Below are positions 17,240 through 27,111 of a DNA stretch of 64,000 bases, piece after piece. The DNA comes from Paenibacillus eucommiae. GTDB taxonomy: Bacteria > Bacillota > Bacilli > Paenibacillales > NBRC-103111. How positions within the stretch are numbered: the first letter of the stretch is position 1; each line of letters opens with the position of its first letter. Both the position numbers and the translations under genes were made by a program. The stretch spans positions 1 to 64,000 of the forward strand of contig NZ_JAGGLB010000019.1 of the NCBI RefSeq assembly GCF_017874215.1. Direction: 5' to 3'. The notes below the pieces were generated by a model. That model searched no databases. It had not been told where the DNA came from and worked only from the letters and a program-made list of their open reading frames with translations.

Positions 17240-19135
17240 TTAACGATTGAGCAGGCTGCCCACATAACGAAGCAGCTCGTTAGCGCAGGCTGGGCAGTAT
17301 CCGTGCCCATCAATCAAACGCTCAGTGACATCGTTGATTTTACGAAGCTGTCTCTCGTCAGGTGTCTTTGTTGAGGTCGTAATTTTGACGATATCCTTCA
17401 GATCCGCGAACAGCTTCTTCTCAATCGCTTCGCGCAGCCGCTCATGACTGCTGTAATCGAATTTCTTCCCCTTGCGGGAATACGAAGAAATGCGAATAAG
17501 GATCTCCTCGCGAAAAGCTTTCTTGGCATTCTCAGAGACGCCGATTTGCTCCTCGATTGAACGCATCAGGCGTTCATCCGGATCCATTTCCTCACCGGTC
17601 AAGGGGTCTTTGATTTTTCCCCAATTGCAGTAAGCCTCAATATTATCAAGATAGTTGTCAAATAAAGTTTTGGCGGATTCTTCGAAGGAATATACAAATG
17701 CCTTCTGGATTTCCTTCTTGGCAAGCTCGTCATATTCCTTGCGGGCCACAGAAATGAAGTTCAAGTAACGCTCCCGCTCCTCCTTCGTGATCGAAGGATG
17801 CTGATCCAGGCCGTCCTTAAGTGCTCTGAGAACATCCAGTGCATTAATGCATTGTAAATCCTGGCGGATTAAAGCACTCGATATGCGATTGATTACATAC
17901 CGGGGATCAATGCCGCTCATGCCTTCTTCGGAAAACTCGTTCTGCATTTCCTTGATATCCGCATCCTTGAATCCCTCAATGGTTTCCCCATCGTACATCC
18001 GCATCTTTTTCAGCAAATCAACGCCCTGCTTCTTTGTTTCCTTAAGCCGGGTAAGAATCGTGAAAATTGCAGCAGCACGCAAGGAATGGGGAGCAACATG
18101 AATGTGGGACATATCGCTTTGACCAATGAGCTTAAAGTATATTTTCTCTTCGTCGGATACTTTAAGATTATACGGAATCGGCATCACGATGATCCGTGAC
18201 TGCAGAGCCTCATTCTTCTTGTTGGCTATGAAGCTTTTGTACTCGGACTCATTCGTATGAGCAACAATAAGCTCATCCGCGCTGATTAAGGCAAATCTGC
18301 CTGCTTTGAAATTGCCTTCCTGAGTGAGTGATAGCAAATTCCACAGAAATTTCTCATCGCATTTAAGCATTTCCTGGAATTCCATAATGCCCCGGTTGGC
18401 TTTGTTCAGCTCGCCGTCAAACCGGTAAGCACGCGGGTCCGACTCGGAGCCAAATTCTGTAATGGTTGAGAAGTCTATGCTGCCGGTCAGGTCTGCAATA
18501 TCTTGCGATTTGGGGTCGGAAGGACTGAAAGTTCCAATCCCTACTCTTGCTTCTTCAGAGATCGTCAATCTTTCGATGAGGACATCCTCGATACGGCCAT
18601 TGTACTCGGTCTTGAGTCTCATCTGGCAGGAGGGGCAGAGTGCTCCCTCTATGCGAACACCCAAATTCTTCTCCACCTCAGGCCGAAGCTCCTGCGGAAT
18701 CAGGTGCAGCGGTTCTTCATGCATCGGGCATCCTTTAATGGCATACACAGAGCCAGCTTCCGTACCCGAAAATTGCTCAAGCCCACGTTTGAGCATTGTT
18801 ACAATCGTTGATTTGCCCCCACTGACAGGTCCCATTAGTAGCAGTATACGTTTGCGCACATCAAGCCTTCGCGCCGCGGAATGAAAATATTCCTCGACCA
18901 GCTTTTCAATAGCACGGTTCAAACCGAAAATTTCTTGATCAAAAAATTTGTATGTTTTTTGTCCGTTCTCATTATCGATGCCATGTGATGCGATCATTTC
19001 ATACACACGTGAGTGGGCGGTCATCGTAAGAGCCGGCTTTTCGCGAATCAGTTCTATATACTCCGCGAATGTACCATTCCAGGCCAGTTTTTCCTTTTGC
19101 GCTTGATGCTCCGTAATTTTTTTAAAAATGTCCAT
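17240..19135 (-). CDS. prkA: PrkA-family serine protein kinase
   Basis: A 631-residue cytoplasmic protein, full length for PrkA. The N-terminal AAA+-like domain carries Walker A GPVSGGKST (about residues 102-110). The C-terminal PrkA kinase domain follows; ITTSTKTPDERQLRKINDV and a C-terminal CPAC motif are visible. In Bacillus PrkA is linked to sporulation and stationary phase and usually lies near yhbH and spoVR, but neither is in this window. GGGAGG stands six bases before the ATG. Whether it acts mainly as kinase or as AAA+ protease-like ATPase has been debated for the family. Confidence 0.93.
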   Translation of the reverse strand: MDIFKKITEHQAQKEKLAWNGTFAEYIELIREKPALTMTAHSRVYEMIASHGIDNENGQKTYKFFDQEIFGLNRAIEKLVEEYFHSAARRLDVRKRILLLMGPVSGGKSTIVTMLKRGLEQFSGTEAGSVYAIKGCPMHEEPLHLIPQELRPEVEKNLGVRIEGALCPSCQMRLKTEYNGRIEDVLIERLTISEEARVGIGTFSPSDPKSQDIADLTGSIDFSTITEFGSESDPRAYRFDGELNKANRGIMEFQEMLKCDEKFLWNLLSLTQEGNFKAGRFALISADELIVAHTNESEYKSFIANKKNEALQSRIIVMPIPYNLKVSDEEKIYFKLIGQSDMSHIHVAPHSLRAAAIFTILTRLKETKKQGVDLLKKMRMYDGETIEGFKDADIKEMQNEFSEEGMSGIDPRYVINRISSALIRQDLQCINALDVLRALKDGLDQHPSITKEERERYLNFISVARKEYDELAKKEIQKAFVYSFEESAKTLFDNYLDNIEAYCNWGKIKDPLTGEEMDPDERLMRSIEEQIGVSENAKKAFREEILIRISSYSRKGKKFDYSSHERLREAIEKKLFADLKDIVKITTSTKTPDERQLRKINDVTERLIDGHGYCPACANELLRYVGSLLNR

Positions 19136-19294
19136 GGGTACCTCCCTTCACTGTCGCCTCTATGGCACGAGGGTCAGCTCGTCATTGTAATTGTGTATTT
19201 ATTACAATCCTATGCACCAATGAAGGATAAGTTTCCCGCAATTTTATTTTCACTTTTATTTTCAGTTTATTTCCCATTTAATCCCAATCAAAGA

Positions 19295-20803
19295 CTATTT
19301 CCGGAGCTTTCCCTTATTGGCTTCTTCGAGCTCCTCCTTGGAGTAATCGGCAATCTTATTTTTAGCTTGAACGTTCAGCAGCTTGATATCGTAGTTTTTT
19401 TCTACGTACTGCTGCAGCTTTTTGATTTCTTTTTTCGAAAGCGTGGAGATTTGTGACTTCTTGTCCATTTGACCTAACATAATGCCGATTACTTCTCCAG
19501 CAAGTGAGGTGTTAGGCTGAATCCTGGCACTTCCATAAGCTACAGCAGATGCCCCTACATTTTTGCCGGCAACGAGCACATTGGCATAATCTTTTAAAAT
19601 AAATGAACGCAGCGGCATTCCGTATTTGTCCGGCTTGCCTGGGCTGGTGCCCCATGGATTGTTTTTTGTACCTTGAAGATCAATCGAGTATCCCGCAATA
19701 CTGACGTTGTCATCAAACATTGTTCCTCTTAATAAATCAACAGCTTGCAGTACATATTCCGTCTCATATCTATCGTAGTCACGGATGTAGAGATAGTTCG
19801 GAAAGCCGTTAATCTCGGCGTTTTCCCAACCCGGAAGCTCTTTCTGGAAATGCTTGAGAATCTGCTGAGTCTCAGCTTGCCCATTCTTAACTCCTATTGC
19901 TATGCTTTCATTATCAGAAGGATCCACACCAAAGGTAAGCAGTGCATTGATCAGAACCTCACCGTCCAGCTGATTCACTATATTCAAGCCGCGCAAGTAG
20001 ATATCCTCATGTGTTGGGGTGTAGCTTTTACCAATATTGCCAAAGCCCCAGGTGAAGGTATCCGTTACATTGGTGTTTCCGCCGTACAATTCTTCTCTTT
20101 TCTCTTTACTAAGCGCATTCACTGATTTCTGGAATTCTTTCCAGTCTACATTCTTGAACTTCATGATATAGGAGGAGGCCATGTAATCCTTGGTTCCGCC
20201 AAACACGACTTCCGCTCCGGGAATTCTGTTTCCCTTCAATTTGCTTGTGAGAGCGGTAAAATCCGTATTTTCCACCCAATAAGGGGCGGCAAGCGTCTTC
20301 TCTTCTCCCTCGGCCGTGCGGTATGTAAGGCTTGCAATTTTTTCCTTTGAAGTTGCCGAATCCTGTTCGGTTGCAATACTTACAATAGTGATACCAGACT
20401 CGATCGGAATGCCCTCTGCCAATTCATGAAAATAATCCACAAACTCACTTTTCTTGCGGATCTCGCCCGTCTTATACTTGTCAAAAAGCTGCTTCACTCT
20501 ACCTTGCAGCAGAGATTTCCCTGCATCATCAAACGGCTCGTCCAGAAACAGCATCTCTCCTTCCAGCAATTGCCCACCCGGAAGCTCACGCGGATCCAGC
20601 ACTACAACAGATAACCCTTCGTCCCTGGCCGCACGCGCCAGATACATCCCCTCAATCTCCGAACCGATTAAAACAACGTCAGGTTTGTTGGGATCATTAA
20701 CCGTCTCTTTGCCCCCATTCCCACTGTCTTCCTTCCCACAGCCTGAGAGAACAATAACTACACTTAACAGTAACATTGTGAAAACTTGAACAAATCGTTT
20801 CAT
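19295..20803 (-). CDS. Lipoprotein of the FAD-dependent oxidoreductase superfamily with a degenerate dinucleotide motif
   Basis: A 502-residue protein with a lipoprotein signal (lipobox LSGC, Cys22) followed by a Gly/Asp/Asn-rich spacer. The mature part begins like an FAD-binding Rossmann fold (PDVVLIGSEIEGMYLARAA, then VVVLDPRELPGGQLLEGE). Later it has segments of the FAD-oxidoreductase type (NPWGTSPGKPDKYGMPLRS, VLVAGKNVGASAVAYGSAR). The usual GxGxxG is GSEIEG here, with Glu in place of the second Gly. It is therefore uncertain whether it binds FAD. An exported lipid-anchored protein of this superfamily is unusual. AAGGAG precedes the start. Confidence 0.75.
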   Translation of the reverse strand: MKRFVQVFTMLLLSVVIVLSGCGKEDSGNGGKETVNDPNKPDVVLIGSEIEGMYLARAARDEGLSVVVLDPRELPGGQLLEGEMLFLDEPFDDAGKSLLQGRVKQLFDKYKTGEIRKKSEFVDYFHELAEGIPIESGITIVSIATEQDSATSKEKIASLTYRTAEGEEKTLAAPYWVENTDFTALTSKLKGNRIPGAEVVFGGTKDYMASSYIMKFKNVDWKEFQKSVNALSKEKREELYGGNTNVTDTFTWGFGNIGKSYTPTHEDIYLRGLNIVNQLDGEVLINALLTFGVDPSDNESIAIGVKNGQAETQQILKHFQKELPGWENAEINGFPNYLYIRDYDRYETEYVLQAVDLLRGTMFDDNVSIAGYSIDLQGTKNNPWGTSPGKPDKYGMPLRSFILKDYANVLVAGKNVGASAVAYGSARIQPNTSLAGEVIGIMLGQMDKKSQISTLSKKEIKKLQQYVEKNYDIKLLNVQAKNKIADYSKEELEEANKGKLRK

Positions 20804-20896
20804 AGATTCTCCTTTTACATGGATATATGGATGGATTAAAGATTCAAATTTTTAATACGTAGGGAAACACAGAAAGGTTGCAGCGATTTTCCCCTG

Positions 20897-21523
20897 TCAG
20901 AGCAAAAATCGAAGCAACACAAGGACCATTAGATGCACCGGATAGAACCCGCGCCACAACCAGGCGGGAATTCGCAACCGCTTTTTCGAGACATTCCGCA
21001 CCTGCCATGCCGCAAAAAGCAAACTAGGCAGCACGCTCCACATTTGAATCTCCCACCCTTTTCCATACCACCAAAGGACATTTAACGTGAAGTGAAGAAG
21101 GAGCATCGTAAGCCCTGTGGTATATCTGTAAACAAGGACAAGGAGCATGGCATAAGCACCATAATCGGCAAACATTTCTAACAACAAAGCAGCACCAATG
21201 AACCATACCGCGCGGCTTGCATAACTTTTGTTTTCATCCGTTTGGAAGCAAGTGAACACAATTACAGCAAACGTTCCGATTACATTTATTTTCAGAGTGT
21301 CAAACAGAAACATATACGGTATTTGCGAGATTAGTGCCAATAAAGCCAGCCTCTTCAAATACTGCCTTCGATCGCTGGTATGTTCCATACTCTTCACAAT
21401 TCCAAAGGCGTATATCGGAAAAGCAAGCCGTCCTATCATCCGCCACAAGTTTTCTTCCGGAAACCAGGAATAACCAATGTGGTCTATCAGCATGGACAGC
21501 ATTGCGATCCATCCCACTGCCAT
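20897..21523 (-). CDS. TraX-like integral membrane protein
   Basis: About 208 residues, mostly membrane helices, with the TraX-family opening WIAMLSMLIDHIG and the block GRLAFPIYAFGIVKSMEHT. In F plasmids TraX acetylates pilin; chromosomal relatives in Bacillota belong to the acyltransferase-like TraX family and their substrate is unknown. The exact start is unsure. ATG at 21523 is only a few bases after AAGAAGG, and GTG at 21517 would be better spaced. It starts about 12 bases after the DUF2161 gene stops, so the two are probably co-transcribed. Confidence 0.75.
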   Translation of the reverse strand: MAVGWIAMLSMLIDHIGYSWFPEENLWRMIGRLAFPIYAFGIVKSMEHTSDRRQYLKRLALLALISQIPYMFLFDTLKINVIGTFAVIVFTCFQTDENKSYASRAVWFIGAALLLEMFADYGAYAMLLVLVYRYTTGLTMLLLHFTLNVLWWYGKGWEIQMWSVLPSLLFAAWQVRNVSKKRLRIPAWLWRGFYPVHLMVLVLLRFLL

Positions 21524-21534
21524 CACCTTCTTGC

Positions 21535-22272
21535 TTATGAATTCTCTTGCGCTGGAAGCTGGCTGTTATCAAGTGTTGTCAAACCCGGGAGCACATGCTT
21601 ATATTCGGATAATGCCGCCGTTCCCTGCAGAGTAATATCATAAATACCCCGGCCTTTTCGCTCAAACCAGCGATAATAGTTCTTCTGCAGGAGTCCATTA
21701 ACGGCTGAATTCCCTGTAAGCTCACGCAAGCTTTTGGGACTTAGCGGGCCATGCTGCTTAATCAAATATACGCAATGCAGCGCTTTCTCCCGATAGGCCG
21801 TCATCAGCTTTTGCCTCGTGCTGCCCCCGATATTGTAATCGCCGCTGCGCTCGCGGAATTCATTGACGATCCGCAGTGCTGCCCTTTTATTGGAGCGCGG
21901 CGTATAAGGTGTAGGTTCGCAAACAATGTCGACCAATGGAGCTTTTCTTTGAAAAAATTGCACCGTTATAACGCCAAGACCCAGCATGCGGCACAGCCGG
22001 CTAATATCATCCCAGCGCAGCCGATGGGGAGCTCGTCCCTTCGCAGGCAGCTCAAACGCAACGTAGACTTGCTCAGTAAGCTTCATTCTCTCCAGGCCCT
22101 GGACGAGAAGTGGGATCGTAAAGCTCTTCTTCAGTTCAATGATAACCGGAGGCTCATCCCCACGAATCGCTACCAGATCGCAATGCTTCACTTCTGCGCG
22201 CACTACATATCCCTGCCGCTCAAGAAAGCTTTTGATAGGAGCATACAGCTCAGTCTCGCTTTGAATCGCCAT
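21535..22272 (-). CDS. DUF2161 PD-(D/E)XK-type phosphodiesterase domain protein
   Basis: A 245-residue protein. The N-terminal half looks like a PD-(D/E)XK nuclease fold: YAPIKSFLERQGY, then CDLVAIRGDEPPVIIELKK, giving D...ELK catalytic spacing. The C-terminal half resembles a winged helix (LIKQHGPLSPKSLRELTGNS). I recognise it as the DUF2161 family, whose biological role is not established. GGAGGG stands close to the ATG. It is probably co-transcribed with the TraX-like gene. A stand-alone restriction nuclease is possible in principle but has no methylase partner here. Confidence 0.75.
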   Translation of the reverse strand: MAIQSETELYAPIKSFLERQGYVVRAEVKHCDLVAIRGDEPPVIIELKKSFTIPLLVQGLERMKLTEQVYVAFELPAKGRAPHRLRWDDISRLCRMLGLGVITVQFFQRKAPLVDIVCEPTPYTPRSNKRAALRIVNEFRERSGDYNIGGSTRQKLMTAYREKALHCVYLIKQHGPLSPKSLRELTGNSAVNGLLQKNYYRWFERKGRGIYDITLQGTAALSEYKHVLPGLTTLDNSQLPAQENS

Positions 22273-22428
22273 GACGCCTCCCTCCTCCTGCTCTCTTTAC
22301 ATGCTTACTTAGCCCAATACGGAGTAAGGACTTGCAAGCTGTCACTAATAAATGTCATTATAGCATACGCAATAATGATAGGGGAGCCACCTTACTAGGT
22401 CCGGCCATTCTGGTATGCAGCGGTTGGC

Positions 22429-23364
22429 CTAGGTGTTCACTTGCGAGGCTTCTGGTTGCATGCTCATTAAAGCCTTGTGCATCCATATGGCCGCTTGCGA
22501 CCCTTCGCCCATCGCTATCGTCACCTGCTCTGCGTGCACGCCCACATCGCCTGCTGTCCAGACATAGGGGACATTGGTCTGCTTCGAGCGGGGATCGGCT
22601 AAGATATGACGGTTTTCCAGCCGCTCTATACCGAGCTGGCGCGCAAGCTCCGATTTCACCTCATTGCCTCCAAAGGCAATAAAACCGCGATCCGCCTGCA
22701 GCACTGAACCACTTGCCATACTGAGCCCACGGAATTTCCCGTCTCCTTCAGTAATAACTTCCCTCGCAGGCTCGGCCATATAGCCGATGCCGAACGCTTC
22801 CAGTTTAGCCAGCAATGAACGCTTCACTGGTTTACATTCATGATTGACATATGTCAATTGGATCGTCCAATCCTTCAGCGTCAGAGCCATCGCAGCACCT
22901 ACATCCCCTGATCCGAGGACAATCGCTGTTTTTCCCTTGAGTTCATAGCCATCGCAATCAGGGCATACATAAACCGTTAGCCCCAGACATGGCCGGAGAC
23001 CAGGCAATTCAGGAAAACGATCCAGCAGTCCAGTGGCCAGCAGCAGCGTCTTCGCGCTGTATGCAGTGCCCGTTTTACCCTGTAGCTGAAAACCTTGAGA
23101 TTCCTCTTTATGGCTGGCACCTATCACTTCATCTTGAGCAAATTCGACTCCAAGTGATTTGGCATGCATCCGTCCCAGGCGCCGCAACTCTTCACCGGAT
23201 ACACCCTGCGGCCATCCGAGCAGATTGTGGTACATTCTGCACAATGTAGAACGGCCATAGCCAGCATCCACAACAAGAACACGATGCTCATATCTCCCAA
23301 GCTGAATAGCAGCTTGAAGCCCGGCTATTCCCCCACCTACAATCAGACAGTCCCAGTTTTGCAT
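22429..23364 (-). CDS. Thioredoxin reductase-like NAD(P)/FAD oxidoreductase
   Basis: A 311-residue flavoprotein. FAD motif GGGIAGLQAA lies at the N-terminus, a CPDC redox pair (Cys134, Cys137) in the NADPH domain, NADPH motif GSGDVGAA, and the C-terminal FAD segment VWTAGDVGVHAEQ. Length and layout match the TrxB-like family, but the redox site reads CPDC rather than the usual CATC. Several low-similarity TrxR paralogues in Bacillota use other partners such as ferredoxin or bacillithiol disulphide. The true partner cannot be told. GAGGG lies seven bases before the ATG. Confidence 0.85.
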   Translation of the reverse strand: MQNWDCLIVGGGIAGLQAAIQLGRYEHRVLVVDAGYGRSTLCRMYHNLLGWPQGVSGEELRRLGRMHAKSLGVEFAQDEVIGASHKEESQGFQLQGKTGTAYSAKTLLLATGLLDRFPELPGLRPCLGLTVYVCPDCDGYELKGKTAIVLGSGDVGAAMALTLKDWTIQLTYVNHECKPVKRSLLAKLEAFGIGYMAEPAREVITEGDGKFRGLSMASGSVLQADRGFIAFGGNEVKSELARQLGIERLENRHILADPRSKQTNVPYVWTAGDVGVHAEQVTIAMGEGSQAAIWMHKALMSMQPEASQVNT

Positions 23365-23436
23365 ATGTTTGCCCTCTTCAACTTTTTAGCCATAGGTTGT
23401 GCAAGTGGTATGCTTTTCATGCTTTCACGCCAGCTA

Positions 23437-24681
23437 TCAATCCTTATGATCAACAAGCCAGATAATCATAACCTGAATGAGCGATGCACCAAGCAGAATC
23501 CAGGGAATGATATGTCCATCCAAATCTCCAGCCAAAGAGATTAAGGTACCAATCGAGAGCACCCTCCCTATATTTATAAAAAGCTCTCTGACCACAACGC
23601 TCTCTACCCTGAGTTGTCCCTTAAGTGGCAGCTGGGCGATCAGACTGTAATAATGGCTTGTCATCGAATTCCCTTGCAGCGGGGCGAAGATGGAGTACAA
23701 AATCATAAATAGGATAACGGTCGTCAAGGTTACTCCGCCGAGCAGGAACGAAGAGCCAATCAGAAAGCCAGCCGTGGACAAGGCCAAATAATACCTGACC
23801 TTATTCGCCCTTGCGTATTTCGAAATAAAAAAGCCGGTCAGAATGCTTAAGCTCGAATAAATAACACCGAGATATCCGACTACATCTTCCCGCGGCATAA
23901 CCTTGAACAGCAGAATATTGGGGAGAAATAACATAATGCCCTGCAGCAGCCCCAATACTAAAAAACCAAATAGTGATTTGACCCACCTGTGGTTTTTTTT
24001 CATTACAATCCCGGTTAATTTTAAATAGTAAGCTTTGTGATGATCGCGAACTGTTTTGATTTTCATACTGATAAGTGCGGCTATAAGGAACGTTAGAAAA
24101 GCAATGCTGAACACGATTGTATATCCGCGAAGACCTTCCTGCTGGGAAATAATTAAACCTGCCAATGCAGGTCCAGCCAAGCTTGCAGCAGTGAAATACA
24201 TCATATTCAGTGCGAGATAACGGATTCGATTGTGCTCATTGGAAACATCATACATTAACGTCAAATAACCAACCCAATAGAAAGCATTGGCCAAAGCATT
24301 AAACACGGCAAACCACACGAAGTAATCGACCAAGCGGTTTTGTACCAGAATAACGATCAGGTAAAATACAGCCGTAAGCGCAATTCCTATCCGGTAGGCA
24401 ACCATGCGATCCTTCTTCTTGAGAATCCAGCCGCCTAATGCAAAAGCCAGCGGAGTTAGCGCATACATAATCATATAGTAAGCACCATTAATCTGCAGGC
24501 TTTGTGTGAGACGCCAAAGATATAAATTCAGAAACACGTTTGACATCGAAGCTCCGAATTGAAAGAAGGTATGGATGGTCAAAGAAAGGTTCGCATCCCT
24601 TGACAATCTCTTCTCCGGTGGTATTTGTCCTCTTCGGTAACGCAACCAACTGGAAAAGTTCATCCTCGTCTGACCCTGCAT
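23437..24681 (-). CDS. Major facilitator superfamily transporter
   Basis: A 414-residue membrane protein with about 12 transmembrane helices in two groups split by a charged loop (SMKIKTVRDHHKAYYLK). The short basic N-terminus precedes helix 1. The ATG at 24681 is chosen because AGGAGG stands eight bases upstream; the longer reading adds 29 residues that do not look like a transporter N-terminus. Substrate unknown. It lies downstream, on the same strand, of no obvious partner and may be monocistronic. Confidence 0.8.
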   Translation of the reverse strand: MQGQTRMNFSSWLRYRRGQIPPEKRLSRDANLSLTIHTFFQFGASMSNVFLNLYLWRLTQSLQINGAYYMIMYALTPLAFALGGWILKKKDRMVAYRIGIALTAVFYLIVILVQNRLVDYFVWFAVFNALANAFYWVGYLTLMYDVSNEHNRIRYLALNMMYFTAASLAGPALAGLIISQQEGLRGYTIVFSIAFLTFLIAALISMKIKTVRDHHKAYYLKLTGIVMKKNHRWVKSLFGFLVLGLLQGIMLFLPNILLFKVMPREDVVGYLGVIYSSLSILTGFFISKYARANKVRYYLALSTAGFLIGSSFLLGGVTLTTVILFMILYSIFAPLQGNSMTSHYYSLIAQLPLKGQLRVESVVVRELFINIGRVLSIGTLISLAGDLDGHIIPWILLGASLIQVMIIWLVDHKD

Positions 24682-24782
24682 CCTTATTCCTCCTGGGGAT
24701 TCTCGCATCGTAAGCAAGCGAAATCTGTCATTGTGTGCAATCCTATATATTGTACCAGTGATTGCCATGCCTGTTAAACGGC

Positions 24783-24812
24783 AAAAAGCCCCAGCAAAGG
24801 CGCTGAGGCTTT
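24783..24812 (-). terminator. Terminator of the sugar ABC transporter operon
   Basis: On the minus strand AAAGCCTCAGC pairs with GCTGGGGCTTT, followed by TT. It lies 20 bases past the stop of the solute-binding protein gene. Confidence 0.75.
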
Positions 24813-24831
24813 ATAACTCGTCAATAACAGG

Positions 24832-26139
24832 TTATTTCTTAAGACTATCCCATGTTTTCTGGAATTCATCAAACATTTGGTCCTTTGTCTTCTGCTTGGC
24901 AATATAAGCTTGCATAATATCACCGAATTTTTTACTGGAAGCTTCGCCGCCAGGGAACTTGAACCAGTTCCAGCTTAGAATCTTATCTGCTTTGCTGTAA
25001 GAGATAATATCTGCTGCCAGAGGCCCTAATAAGGTCTCATCCGCCTGAATTGTCGTGAAGGCAGGAATAAATTTGAACTGCTCTGTAATATAAGTTTTGC
25101 CGATATCCGAGGTAACCATCCAATTCAAGAACTTCTTGGCTTCTTCCTTTACGGCGGAATTTTTGTTAATTACCCAGTTGTTCGGAACACCAACGTACAG
25201 CTTATCGTTCTTAGCTTCATCATCACTGATTGGCATTGGCAGGAAGCCCAGCTTGATATCCGGGTTCGTTTGCGAAATTTCTACCTGTGTCCAGTTGCCT
25301 TGCTGTGTCATTGCCGCTTTGCCTGTAGCGAATTCGGTAACTTGTGTTTTGTAATCGGTTTGCAGTGGATTTTTGTTGCCATACTGCAGCTGCAGGTCAA
25401 ACAATTTCACCCAATCATCGAACACTTGATTTCCGGTAATTTTGGCAGTGCCTTTGTTCAGGCCATCAATAAAGGCATTAGGATCAGGCTGCTGGGCAAA
25501 AGGAATATTCACGAAGTGATTCCCCAGCACCCACCATTCGCCATAACCGTTCACAAAAGGTTGAATCCCTTTAGCTTGCAGCTTCTTCGCAGCATCTTCC
25601 AGCTGTGTTAAAGTTTTGGGCAGCTCGGTGATGCCCGCCTGAGCGAATAAATCCTTGTTGTACAGGAAGCCGTAGCCTTCCAGATTAAGCGGCTGTCCAT
25701 ACAGCTTGCCGTCTTTGGTCATAGGTTCCTTAGCTGCCGGGACCAAATCCTTAACCCAAGGCTGATCCGATAAATCCTCCAGGTTCTCAATCCATTTATC
25801 CAGATCAGAGAAGCCGCCGTTATTGAAAATATCAGGTTTATCACCGGAGTTGAATTTGGCCAGCAGCGCAGCGCCGTAATCGGCACCTCCACCTACTGTA
25901 TCAACTTGAATTTTCACGTTCGGATTTTCTTTCTGATACTCGGCAACCAGCTTCGAAAGCTGATCAGCGATTTCCACCTTAAACTGGAAAAGCTTGATTG
26001 TAACCTGCTTGCCGTCACCACCACTGCTTCCGCTTCCTGGTGATGTAGAAGGGTTTGTATCTGATTTTTGACCACAGCCAACAGCAATAATGGAGAGCAG
26101 CAGCACTACAGCCAAGCTGAGTAATGATATTTTTTTCAT
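24832..26139 (-). CDS. Carbohydrate ABC transporter solute-binding lipoprotein (family 1)
   Basis: A 435-residue lipoprotein with lipobox AVGC (Cys22) and a Ser/Gly-rich tether. The body is a family 1 extracellular solute-binding protein (LVAEYQKENPNVKIQVDT near the start, GKAAMTQQGNWTQVEI mid-protein). It captures a sugar or oligosaccharide for the two permeases upstream. No ATPase is encoded here; a shared MsmX/MalK-type ATPase elsewhere is usual in this group. The gene follows the permeases, with a 135-base gap, rather than leading them. GGGAGG precedes the ATG. The sugar is not identifiable. Confidence 0.9.
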   Translation of the reverse strand: MKKISLLSLAVVLLLSIIAVGCGQKSDTNPSTSPGSGSSGGDGKQVTIKLFQFKVEIADQLSKLVAEYQKENPNVKIQVDTVGGGADYGAALLAKFNSGDKPDIFNNGGFSDLDKWIENLEDLSDQPWVKDLVPAAKEPMTKDGKLYGQPLNLEGYGFLYNKDLFAQAGITELPKTLTQLEDAAKKLQAKGIQPFVNGYGEWWVLGNHFVNIPFAQQPDPNAFIDGLNKGTAKITGNQVFDDWVKLFDLQLQYGNKNPLQTDYKTQVTEFATGKAAMTQQGNWTQVEISQTNPDIKLGFLPMPISDDEAKNDKLYVGVPNNWVINKNSAVKEEAKKFLNWMVTSDIGKTYITEQFKFIPAFTTIQADETLLGPLAADIISYSKADKILSWNWFKFPGGEASSKKFGDIMQAYIAKQKTKDQMFDEFQKTWDSLKK

Positions 26140-26274
26140 AAGTAAATCCTCCCTTTTATTGTTTTTTTTTGTATTTTACATCTTTAATTGTAAAGATAAA
26201 TAACCCTCAGCGGAACCGATAATATTGAACGATAAGGTGGAAAATCTTGAACTGAACAGCTGCTCTGCCATTTC

Positions 26275-27111
26275 TTATCCTTTTACCGAGCCGGCTGTAA
26301 TTCCTTCAATAATGTGCTTTTGCATAATTAAAAAGAAAATGATGATCGGCAGCACACTCAGAACAAGCGCAGCAAGCGCTAAATCCCACTGCTTCGTATA
26401 TTGCCCAAAGAATGAATACGTTCCAAGCGGGATGGTTCTAAGCTCTGGACTATTTAAAACTAAAGACGGCAGCAAATAATCATTCCATATCCACAAGCTG
26501 TTCAGAATAATAACTGTGATCGTCATTGGCTTCAACAACGGGAAAATAATTCTCCAGAACACTCCGTAAGGACTGCTTCCATCTACTCTTGCCGACTCTT
26601 CAATTTCAAGCGGAATCGATTTAATAAATCCATGATACAGAAATACGTTCAACGAGACGCCAAAACCGAAGTAACAGGCGACCAGGCCTAACCTGCTGTC
26701 CATAAGTCCAACCTGATCGGCAACCCTGACAAGAGGAATCATAATCGATTGAAACGGTATGACCATGGCTGCAACAAATGCCAGAAAAACTAGATTATTA
26801 AACCGTGAAGATTTCCTCACCATACGGTAAGCAGCCATCGAACTAATCACAACTAATCCTAGGTTGGCAACGACAGTTATAATCAGAGAGTTGAAAAGCA
26901 GCTTTGGAAACTTGATAATGCCCCACGCTTTAACGTAATTATCAAAATTAAGACTCTTCGGCAAGCTGGCCGAGTTTGTAAGCAGCTCGCCAAAGGTTTT
27001 CATCGAATTAACAATAACGAAATAGAAAGGCACCAGAAAAAGAATAGCGACTAAAATTCCGATAACCTCAAGAGCAAATAACCGACCGTTGTAGCTTCTT
27101 TGTGCTCCCAT
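26275..27111 (-). CDS. Carbohydrate ABC transporter permease (MalG type)
   Basis: A 278-residue inner permease with six predicted helices. It has the EAA loop segment EIEESARVDGSSPYGVFWRIIFPLLKP, cut here as ESARVDGSSP and FPLLKP, that docks to the ATPase. Its ATG overlaps the stop of the MalF-type gene by one base (TAATG), implying translational coupling. With the partner permease and the lipoprotein at 24832 it forms an importer. Confidence 0.92.
   Translation of the reverse strand: MGAQRSYNGRLFALEVIGILVAILFLVPFYFVIVNSMKTFGELLTNSASLPKSLNFDNYVKAWGIIKFPKLLFNSLIITVVANLGLVVISSMAAYRMVRKSSRFNNLVFLAFVAAMVIPFQSIMIPLVRVADQVGLMDSRLGLVACYFGFGVSLNVFLYHGFIKSIPLEIEESARVDGSSPYGVFWRIIFPLLKPMTITVIILNSLWIWNDYLLPSLVLNSPELRTIPLGTYSFFGQYTKQWDLALAALVLSVLPIIIFFLIMQKHIIEGITAGSVKG

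Noticed and set aside
21535-22272. DUF2161 gene as a restriction endonuclease
   Set aside because: The nuclease-like fold is plausible, but no methyltransferase or specificity gene accompanies it and the family is usually a lone chromosomal gene.
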